Shown here piece after piece: positions 27,401 to 39,400 of a DNA stretch of 64,000 nucleotides. Position 1 is the first letter of the stretch. Each line of letters opens with the position of its first letter. The stretch is from Stictocephala bisonia (lineage: Eukaryota; Arthropoda; Insecta; Hemiptera; Membracidae): positions 1,022,001 through 1,086,000 of the forward strand of contig JAQJVL010000159.1 in NCBI GenBank assembly GCA_035578905.1, written 5' to 3'. The notes under the pieces were generated by a model, which was not told the origin of the DNA, ran no database searches, and was given only the letters and a program-made list of their open reading frames with translations. A program made the position numbers and the translations under genes.

Positions 27401-30400
27401 TTTTAAATTACATTTCTTTCTGCTATTAGATACTTTACCACGTACTTGTAAGTCAGCACTGTAAATTTACAGTAGCACACCCAGTTATAACAGCTGTTTT
27501 ACAACTGTTTTGAACAACTTAAAACTCGCCATAACTTTTGTATTTGTTAACATATTATTGTGAAATTTCAACAGGATGTAATAACCAAATTGTCTTTAAA
27601 GTAAAGTAATTGAATGTAAGTATTTTTATCATGGTCATAAGGATACCCAAAGAAAAAAAAAAAAATATGACACTTTTTTATCTTGTAAATTTATTTTCAA
27701 TAAAAATAGCAAACATAGTGCAAAGCTATTTGTAATATGTTATTTTAATAGACTGGTTATTTATGTATAATTAGGTATAATAATTATTAATTTTGTGCTA
27801 TAAATAACAGATATATAAATTATTTAATAGCATACAATTAATAAAAACCCTCTGGCACTGGCAGAGAGTAACTTTGAAAAATCCTCTGGCACTAAAAGGG
27901 TTAAGAGTATGATAAAAATTAACTTTGAGGATTAAAAAAAAACCATTTTTTATAAGTAATGTAATCTGAAAGTGAACCCTTTGAGGACAGAGAAAAAAAG
28001 TGCAAACTATCTGGCTGTCACAAATTTCTATACTGGCAGGCTCTTTTTAGTGTTTGTGCAGTGCCTTCTTATAAATTAAATAAATTGTGTTCTAGTAAAC
28101 ATAATTATACACTATTATATATAATTTTTTTGTGAGATTTCAAACAACAAAGATAAATTATAATAAAGGTGAAAAAATAAATTTAGTAATACTTATTGTA
28201 CGCTAAATCTAAAATTTCATAAAATTAATTTTCGTAAGTAGAGTAATATGAAAAATAGAAAAAAAGTTTATTAAAAAGCTGAGATATAAAAGTGTTTGAA
28301 ATATGTTTTCTACGTAAAACTTTAAAATAACCACCAATTTTTATACTTTAGAATTTGTAATATGATTTTTCTTGAAAAGCTTCAAAGACTAGCAGACCAC
28401 TCACTTTACGATTTATAACTGAACTTTGACATTTTACTGTGTTAATATTTATCACACAAATTGAACATTGTATATATCATTATATAGTTTAGAATCTCGC
28501 AAATAACGTGATATACAACATAAACTTATAAAATAACAGTTTCATTATTTAAACAGGATTTTTAAAACTATTATACAAACGACTAGTGACTAGTCTTTTG
28601 CCAGATGGAGAGTTAATGCTCTTGACAACTGCATTCGTTAGATATTGCATTACAGCTACAAAATAGGGTATAGCCAAGAATGTGAGGGTCCTCCCCATTA
28701 TTACTATAAAGAAGCTCAGAAAATGTAACCACCATTATGTAACAACTGCTCGGTTAAAACAGAAACCGTATCTTTACATAACAACTAGCATCATCATGGA
28801 AATCATGTTCCATGAAACAAGAGTTTAATTGAGCCTTCCTCGTGAGAAATTGAACTAAGGTGGGCAGAAGCAATTCATAAAAGTTTAAATAGCTCATAAC
28901 GTTAGACCATGTGATTTAACTGTGCGACTATTCTGTAGGACTTGACTGTAATTATGTTTTAATACCACAGAGAAAAATAAATTGTTGTTATGGCCACAAC
29001 AAACACCGCTTATTGGATTACAACTAATGTATATCTTTATAAATCTGTATTAATAATTAATAAGAATGTTCTTGAGAGTTTGAAGGGGATCCTGCCATCC
29101 CGATGGTAAGTTGAGAACTACTTCTACAAATTCTTTACTCGACACCCACTATTGGATGCTTCCTCTGTTTCATATCTCTGTTTCTTCTCTGTGGTGGCAT
29201 TTCGGTCAATCTGGAGGTATTGCTAGTCTGAAATTGGTGAAGGAGTTTGAATGGCCGATACACATTTGGATTTGGTCCCTTTCAATTCCTCTCTACATTT
29301 TCCTCTTTACAAAATTATTTAAATTTATTTTAGTACATTGATGAAATAAGTTAATTGTAATTTTTTAAATAATTTACCTAAGGTTCATTAATTAATCTTA
29401 TTATCTAAAACAAGCCACGTCTGGACGAAATTATTTTTGGCTCCAAGGATTTAAAATTTTATTTGGTTTCTGACCACGAGAAATCTATTGGCACCGGTCT
29501 CAATCCTGGGAAAAGTCTAATTTCTGCCCCAGTGGCTCCTATACATCCTGTATTATCAACTTCTAGCAGAAAAAACAATATGGAACCATTAATTATCGAA
29601 TTCTAGCAGAAATTGGGGTATCAAAGTATAGGTATTTATCTCCTAAATCACATTATACCATTACATTTTGGAAGAGACAACATTTAAGGAGTTTGCCCCT
29701 CCCAAAATAAAAAATATGCTCTAAAACCCAAAATTAAGTAATGTTAAACTAATACATCCAAGTGGGGTATCTAATTAAAGGTACTCATCCCTTTATTACT
29801 AATACACCATCAGATTTTAGAAAAGGCTATATTTATGGGCTCCACTTCCCCAAAAATCAAAATTCATGGTCATACTGCTTAAGAATCCTGGTGAGGCCGT
29901 AGACCGATCTTGCTCATGAGGGGACATGCAGAGATCCACAAATGGGACTGTAACAGAGTGCCTTTTCAGGCCGCAGGCCAAACTTTTCCCCGTAAGGCCA
30001 TAGGCAGAGTTTCAAAAGGTGTCTGTAGCAGAGTGTCTTTGCGAGGCCGCAGGCCGAGTTCCACAAAGGGCCTGTAGGTAAATGCGGAAGACCTCCAAAA
30101 CAAGATGTTATTAATAACCTACAAGGTAGAGCAACAACAAATGATCCTCAGGATCCTCTGGGAGATATGGATGCTACCTCTTTGCTACCTCAGTTTGCAA
30201 AATTCAATTGAGCGAAGCTTGGTCTCCCGGTACTACAAGTTAGAAGAGGACATAAACAAGCAAGCAAGAATATTTTAATTATCTTCAATTAATTTAATAA
30301 GTAATTTAATAATAATAACTGTGGTTGTGGTTAATGTTAAGTTAGGGATATATTTAATTAAATATACAGTTATAGCTTCTATAAACACAAGTGTGTAATT

Positions 30401-33400
30401 AATTCAGCTTCGTCCAAGAGTGGTATTAAAACTCATGAGGTCGACTGTGAGTCTCACCACAACACCACCTGTGGGTCTCACCACAACACCACCTGTGGGT
30501 CTCACCACAACACCACCTGCAAATATCTAACGAATCCCACTGCAGTACCTTTGGGTGAAGGAGGCTCAATCGTAGCCATAATCTTCTCCACTTGGTTGAC
30601 AGTTGATGTTCCAGGGAACAATGGTTTTCCCAGCATCATCTCTGCCAGAATACATCCTATACTCCACATGTCGATACCCTTCGTATACCTGCCACAAAAC
30701 AAAGCTAATATGATAACAGTTTTGTGCAATGTACTCGTATTTTATAAATATTAAATTTATTATATTTTTTAATGTAATGAGCTCTGTAGAAATCACTTTT
30801 AAAATATTCATGCTTGAAATGTAAAAATTCAATATTCAATCTTTGGCTTGAAATCCAAACATTTAAAACATTTAAGATGGACTTAAGGGATATTTAACTG
30901 TAAAAAAGGACTAAAAAAAGTGAACTATACAAGGGTTTTAGATAGTACATACTAAAGCCAGTAATAACATAGCTCGAAATAAAACTAGAAGCAATTGTGG
31001 TTACTCAATTATTATAAACTCAAAATGTAAAACAAAATGTATTTCACCTTTCAACTCAACATGAAGACATTTCAATATGAAAAATCTATAGTATTATTTC
31101 ATATAAATAAAATTATGCATACTTTTGGAGACTAAAACTTTTATTGTGATTTTGCCTATATTATTATTGTTTATTTTATTTAACTGTTCACTTTTTTAAA
31201 TAACATTATGTGGACCACAAATAAGTAAAAGGACTGTTCAAATTACATTAAACAAGTATTATAATTATAGTGATGTTTATTTAGAATTTTTGTTTGGGTA
31301 TATTTGAATATTAAAATATCTACTACTACTTATTTAATCTGTGTTTGTAATATGTTAAAACACTAAACAAAAAGGATAATAAAACCACACATCCAAATGG
31401 AATTGTATAGAAACATCATAAAGACCTAAAGACAAAAATAAATATCCTTAACAGCTTCATAACATTTACTAAACAAGACAACTAAACAACAGTTTAAATT
31501 TCCATAAAATATGAAGATTAATACCGAAGAGGTCAAAACTACTTTAAGTCATTAGTGAGTTTGGCTGTCTCAATTTGCATCTTTAATAATTGGTCTGTTG
31601 GTAGCTGATGAACAAACAAAATTAACATAATTTTTCGGTGGGTTAAGAATAACACAGTCTCATACAGAATGTCAAACAGAGGAAACTTCGTGCAGACTAT
31701 TCACTGTGGTCATAAAATGAACAGTTCAAAATTGATTTACTCATGCATGAGAAAAGCAAATGCACTTTGTTTCAAGACTCACCCTGAGCACTACATACAT
31801 CAAGTAATTCTTAAAACTCTATTCATTTCAACAGTATTTTCAATTTAAGATAGTTAAAAATTAATAATGATTTTCAATTGTACTATCTTAGGTATCTGCT
31901 TTCTGAAGGTTTTATTGAAAGTAACTCAGTATACTCAAATATAAAAGACTGATACGGATGTCACAATTAGGTAGACAAACAACATTGCATAGCTTGTATT
32001 GTTTTGACTAGCATAGTATATGGTAAGTACATAATGACACTGATCCTATAAATAAATATATAGTGTGGAAGAAAAGACCCATAACGGTAATAATTTCTGA
32101 ACGATTACTGATAAAGCAATAAAAATTGGAACATCACTATTTATCAATCTACTTTTTGAAGTAACGACCATTTTTATGTCATATCAGGGGGATGGCCCAC
32201 AAGGAGTCAGAAGAAAATATTAAATGAGAGCATAGGTTGTATAGTACATAAAATTAAAGTAGTAGAACATGAACCCACAAATCCGACCTTTAAGGTTCGT
32301 TTTTTAAAAAATGACACTGGTTTAAAGTTTTAAAAAGTTAAAATGAAGGTCCATTTTTAGACGGTTTAATATTCTTTTCTTAACTCAAGTTAGGAATATT
32401 AGATTTTGTAAATGCCTAGTGAACTTAAGAAATAGTTGTTTAGGGTAATTAGTGACTCTCCACATCCAATGGACGATGGACCAAGAGGATTCGACAAAAA
32501 TACTAAACGTAAGCAAAGGTCAAGATGTATATCATTTTAAAGGGATTGTCTAGCACAGACTAATACCACAAACAGCACTTAAAAAGATTGATCAAGTACA
32601 AAATGGCAAATGTTCAAAGACTTTACTTGTTTGTAGTAAGACATTATATTAGTGGCCACAATTCAAGTGCACCAATAAATCAAAGAAAGATGTATGCATT
32701 CCTCTGTCGTGCAAATATATATTATGAAGTTACTTACGAACAAAGCTTAGCAATTCGAACATTTACACTAATAATATTTGATAAGTAATCAATTTGTTCT
32801 ATTAAAATCTTTAAAGATCTGCCAATTTGTACTGGATCAACCTTTTAAGTGCTGTTTGTGGTATTAATCTGTGCTAGACAACCTCTTTAATATGATGTAC
32901 ATCTTGGCCTATGCTTACGTTTGATATTTTTGTCAAACCTGAACTGCTTGAACTTTCAGAACAGTTTTCCTCGGACAACTTCCATTTGTTATGCATTTTA
33001 AAATGGAATTTTAAGATAGTGACAATATGAATAAATAAATCTAATTCAGTGCCACTGGCACTTTCTTCAGGTGAAGGGGTCTCTCCTGTTTTGGGTGTAG
33101 TGCCTAAAAAATGTAAGTACCCAAACTACAAACAAGGTTTTAAAGATAGTTAATAAGAAGTACTATTTAATGAAAGGAACATTATTATGTCTATTGTACT
33201 GAGTAAAATGCATTCTATTAAATTTTAAAAAAGTTTGGTTGAGACACAAATTTAACGAAGGTTTTAAGTTATGTTTATTTTGTAGGTTAAAAAATAAGCT
33301 AAATTAATTTTTCCTAAGTGCTTGTAAAACCCACTTTGATATGGTTTGATTAATAGCAATACCATTTTGTTTCATACATAATCAAAATATAGTTGTTATA

Positions 33401-36400
33401 TATTTAAAACTGGTCACTTTAAACACCAATGAACTACATGTTGGCAATTATTACAGTGGAATTATACACTTGAGCAGTTATCTAAACATACATATTATTT
33501 TTAAATCTCATATTTTCCAACACATTTGTAAATACAGCAGTAGAAACGAGTTTTATGTCCTTCTAGCTGTAAATGTTTTGTTGTAAGTAGAAATTTGATG
33601 TTTTTCAGTCTTTCTAAGTTACTAAAACATTGAAATTATAAGACATTATATTTTTATAGAAATCCTCATAAAATACCACTTTGAAATTAGTGTATTCAGT
33701 ATTATTATTGAAAATAAAATAAAACAAAATAATACGTAAATTAAGAGGCCTGGAAGGACAGAGGTTAAATAATAATAACCATAGAATAATTTGCTACGGA
33801 GAAATATATAACAGAGAATATTAAGAAATATTTTCTCTTATTATATTATAAGTTATAACTGGTATTTCAAGTTGCTGTCACCTTTTGGCAGCCACGAGTA
33901 TTTCAGGCGCACGGTACCACCGGGTAGCTACGTAGTCAGTGAGGGAGGGGTCCAAAGGTATTTGACCACCGCTGTTTGACAACTGAAGCACTGAGCGAGC
34001 TAGTCCAAAGTCTGCCACTTTACACTGGCAGTGACTATTCAGCAGAATGTTGGAAGGCTACAAAATATTTATTTGATCATATTTATTTATTATGAAGTTT
34101 AGGAACAACAATCTTACTTTAATATATTTTACAACTAGATAAAGTAAATCTAAACAACCAAACCCCTAGAGCTGGATGTTAATTGGATCCATAAAAATAA
34201 TCCATGATAAGATTAAGAAATAATATTAGTATTTTCATAAGAAAATATTTATCAAAATAGATACAATTTCATTTGCTAATATGAGGTACAGTCAAAAAGT
34301 TCTCGGAATCAATGTCCAGAGATAGACACACTGGATAGACACACTGCATAGTTGCCGGTGGGAATTTGTTTGTGTAGCAGCTGTTACTACACCTGGAGAA
34401 GGAACGTCAGTAGCGCTAATATCGCTCAGCCACTGTTGTTTCCCTGTGGGTAGGTTTTTTGTATATTTGCATGTTTACATTGTCTTATTTTTAAATTGCT
34501 TTAATAAACAGCAAAAAAAATTTGAATTCTGTTTCAAAAGTCATTTTTTGAGACACTGAGATTAAAATTTAATCCAAGCATAAGGAGTTAAGGCAATGAA
34601 AAAAGGCCAAGTTTCAATGGTATTTGTGAAGGTCATAGAAACATTGAAGACGACTCTCGTAGTCGACACCCTTCAACTGCAACCACAGATGACAACATTG
34701 AGTAAGTTTGGCAAATTGTAAATGGAAATAGAAGAACAATGATTGCTAAAGTGAGGTAAATTTATCACATGTCAGTATCCACAAAAAAATTCTTAGGCGC
34801 TTACGAGGAGCCATTATGAGGAAACGGCCTGAAAAATGGTCAGAAAACAATTGGATTTTGCTACATGGCAATACCCCTTCACATCGATCCCTATTAATAT
34901 GTAACCACTAAGTCAAGCTCCATGTTACCATGCTAGCACATCCTCCCTACTGGCCTGACCCTACTGAAATTGACCAGCCGGCCAATTTCTTCCTGTTCAT
35001 ATGGTGAAAACATCAATATAAGGAAAACGATTTGCAAATGCTGAAGCTGTCAGTAAAAATGCAATAAAATAGTTTAAGTACATTTCTAAAAACAGAGTCA
35101 AAACTGGTTTAAACAACTGAATGATTGTTGGGACAAGTGTTTGATTGCAAGAGGGGAGTATTTTGAAGAAAAACAGGTTTGTAAGTTTTTATCTTTGTCA
35201 AATAAATATATTTCAACCAATTCCAGGAACTTTTTGACCATATCGCGTATTAATATTTGTCAAGATAATGAACCAACATTCTATTACTAATAACCTCTAC
35301 ATACTTGTTCTTGCATTTCTGCATTTGAATCTTCTCATTGACTGAATACTAGCGTCTTATCTTTCCAACATTGCTGTTACACTCAATGAATGCCATCAAC
35401 CATAATGATTACAAAAATATGTACAAATATTTTATTTTTAGTGTTTTGGCATTCTTTTTGGCTACGGTAAACCAGTGTCTTATTTAAATATTTTTCTTTG
35501 TCAACTTAGTGGCAAGGGGTTGAGCCGTTCAGGAGGGTAGAGCCTTCTTATATGAGAGGAACTGCAACCAAGAGATGCTGAGGAATGTTAAAATAAATGT
35601 CTTTACAAGTAAATGTCTAGTTTGTTTTTTTGCAGCTTTCAGGTATTATTTAACTAATTTTTCTATGAGTCTATTTTGTTCAGGGATATGCTTGATTTTG
35701 TCTACCAGTATTTATTCTTTTACATTAGATTCTGGCTTTACATAGTAACTCTCTTATAATATATGGTACGGTAGGCATTTCTCATGAAAAATTTCTTTGC
35801 CTATAAATAATGCTAACTGACAACAATTACATTGCATGTTAAACAGTGATAAGCAATTTCTGAGTGCCATATATTAAGTAGAATCACAAAGATTAATAAA
35901 ATAGGCAACAGTAACAAATGGGTGGTCTAGATTAGAACTAATGTAGATTTAAGTTTTACAAACTGTGAGCAAAGAGTCTCAGCATAAGAACTAAAACCAT
36001 CTTGATCAATAAATATTATCTTAACATCTTAAATATTTCTTTCTTCAACCACCTAAAGACAAAAAGATATTATAGCTAATAACTATTGTCTGTAAATTTG
36101 GCATAAGTAATTTTACAGCTAATATATACATCTAAATCAATAAAATTCTGCGAGACTGAACTTCTAAATCCAATATTTCACATCATTAACCTATCATTCA
36201 TGCAGAGAAGATATTACAGACGACTGGAGGAAAGCAACATGATCTCTAGTATCGTTTTAGACTTGAGCAAAGCTTTCGATTGTCTTGGTCATAACCTCAT
36301 CCTAGCTAAACTAAACTCTTGGCATCAGACAGCCTTAAAATGGTTTGAGGGTTACCTAAATGAAATATACCAAGTTGTAGAGGCTAAACAGAAAATAATT

Positions 36401-39400
36401 TTAGACATCTGCACTGTCCAGTCTGAAAATCTATCTATGACCGGAGGGAGCCCCAAGGCTCCGTCTTAGGACCAGTGCTATATATTTTATGCACCAATAA
36501 TTACTTACAATTAACTTGGAAAATTACACAAAATCCAATAATGTATTCACATGACACCGTACTTCTTTCAGCTCAAAAGGGGGTTGAACAGCTAGAAATA
36601 AATTCCTAAATCTCTTTCAGTATGACCCAACAATATTGTAGTCATAATCAGCTAGTCTTTTACAGCTCGATGACTAAACAACTAAGTCTAGGAACTGATG
36701 AACATTGTTTGTCTTAAATACCTGGCTTTCAACTGGAGAAAACATGAAATATTTAGGAATAAAAGAAAATAACAAACTGACATGGACAAATTACATTGAC
36801 AACTTCTGCCTAGAACTAAATTCGTCACTTTACACCCTGCGAAGAACACATGCAACAAGTACTTTTGAATCCACCAAAATAGCATACTATGCACTATTTG
36901 AATATAATAATAATAATAATAATCTTTATTTTCTAAAATGTACATATAAATTCAATAAGTGATCTACATTGAGATTAGAGTACAATAATACAACAAAGAA
37001 AATGTCTTATTTGAATTCCTATTATATGCAGCAAGTCCACAGCTTATAAAAAGGAATAAATGTTCTTTTCATTTGTCAGGCTGACAAAATATCCTATCTA
37101 TTATTAAACATAAATTAAGAAGGTAAAACAGAATAAATCATACAAATTCTGTTCATATTATATATACAATGTTTTTCAAACGCTTGCTGTTTACAATAAT
37201 TTAGAAAATAATAGGGCCTCTAAGGCAATGCCTGAGTAGAGGTTCCTTCACTACATATAACACTTTTTGCGATCAGATTTTGACTAATAATTCATGTTTA
37301 CATAAAAATGATCTCAGATCCAAAATAATATCCAGAACTTTACTGAAATACAAGTAAATAAATGTTACCATACATTATAAATTATAACAATAATATATAG
37401 AAAATGAAAAGGTAAAAACAAAAATTTTTTCTTTGGTAATTAAATTGAATGACAAAAATTATGTACAAAATTACTCTTTACACTAATAATATTTAGCACT
37501 GAATAAGGTATCTATTTTTTTTAATAACTTAAAATCAATATGTTCAGATAACATATTCACAAGAATACTATTGCTGTATTAGAAATAATACATTTATATC
37601 CTCCACCCCAAACAACCACTTTCTTACTTTATTTAAAAACTGTTTTAAATTTGATGTACTTCTGATATTATCTGGCAATTTATTATAAAGTCTAGGAGCA
37701 ATAAAATTAACTGTTTTTACAAAAAATGCGTTATTTGGTTTTGGAATAAAGAATTTTTCAATATTTCTAAGTTTGTTTCTATATTCATTATTATGTGGAT
37801 GGACATTTCCACTTTTAATATAGAACAGTTTTAGAACCTTATAAACATAAATGTATTTCAAAGGTAGGATTTTTAAATTCTTAGAAAGAGGCTTAGATGA
37901 TTCATATCTACTTCTATGACAAATCAATCGTACTACATGTTTTTGCTCAACATATATCGGTTTTGTATAGGACTCATAAGTATTTCCCCAAAAAACTATG
38001 CCATAATCAATTCTGCTTTGAATCAGAGCAAAGTACAGAATTCGTAAAATTTGATGATTGCATAGATCCTTTAAAAAATAAAAGTACCTCATTATGTTAT
38101 TGATGCTATCTTTTAATCTTGTAGTATGCATCCCCCAAGTCAGATGACTGTCAACAATTAGGCCCAAATATTTTATATAGTTAGTTTTATGTACAACAAC
38201 ACATTTTAAATTACAAAAAGTATTCTTACTTAGACAGTCTGGACATTTAAACCTAATATTACAACAAAATTCAATATTATTCTTTAGACTAAAATTTATG
38301 TATTTAGTTTTTTCTCCACTTAATAACATTCTATTCCTTGTAAACCACCACTGAAGTGCATTAAGGTCGTTGCTCATAGCCTGTTGAATTGAAATCCATT
38401 CTTTTTTATATAACGAAGTGCTGTGTCATCAGCAAATGAAGTTAATTTGCCTTGAAATTTTCCATTACAGAGATCGTTAATATATATTATAAACAATATT
38501 GCACCTAACACAGATCCTTGAGGCACCCCGCTTTTAATTACCCCAAATTCACTTACAACCAGGTTCACCCTTACACACTGTTTCCTATGCAATAAATAGC
38601 TCTCAAACCAGTCATATGCTACCCCTCTAATACCACAGTCATATAGCTTTCCCAAAAGAATACTGTAATCCACTGTATCAAATGTTTTTCTTATGTCTAA
38701 AAAAAGACCACTAACACTTTTACTTTCATTTAGGCCATCATATATATCAGTCATAAAATTCAACAAAGCAAACTCAGTATTCATACCAGCCCTAAATCCA
38801 AATTGTTTTGTACTAAAAAAATGTGTTTTTTACCAAAAACTGTACTAATTTGTTCTTCATTAGTTTTTCAAAGATCTTAGAAAAGCATGACATTAAAGAT
38901 ATTGGACGATAATTATTGCATTTTGTCCTTGAACCACTCTTGAATATTGGTATAACAACTGCATTTTTAAGAGAATTTGGAAATTTTCCACTTGAAAAAC
39001 TAAAATTAATTATAAGCAACAGAACATTCAAAATATTGGAGGAAATGTTTTTTATTAATTTAGAATTAATTCCATCAATTCCAGGAGAAGTGTTGTTCTT
39101 TAAGGAATTAATAACTGAAATCAATTCATCCGGTAATACTTCATCAATAAACAGTTTTAACTTGATTTTTCTTGGGAAATAAATCTTTGTATTGTAATGA
39201 AGAAAATTCTTCAGAAATATCCACATTATTTAAATTAAGATTGCTTACTATGTCTAAAAAGTATTTATTAAATTCATTAGCTACTCTTAGTGAATCATCA
39301 ACCATTTGGTCATTAACTTCTAATTTAATTCCTTTATCCTTACCCTTATTTAATTGACCAGTTACCTCGTTCAATGTATCCCAAATACCCTTTGAATTGC

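Noticed and set aside
30551..30832. Open frames overlapping kinase exon 5 in other frames and on the plus strand
   Set aside because: They are shadows of the conserved exon, whose minus-strand frame carries the kinase motifs.
34285..35243. An active mariner
   Set aside because: A catalytic Asp is changed to Gly, the element is internally deleted and stop codons are frequent.
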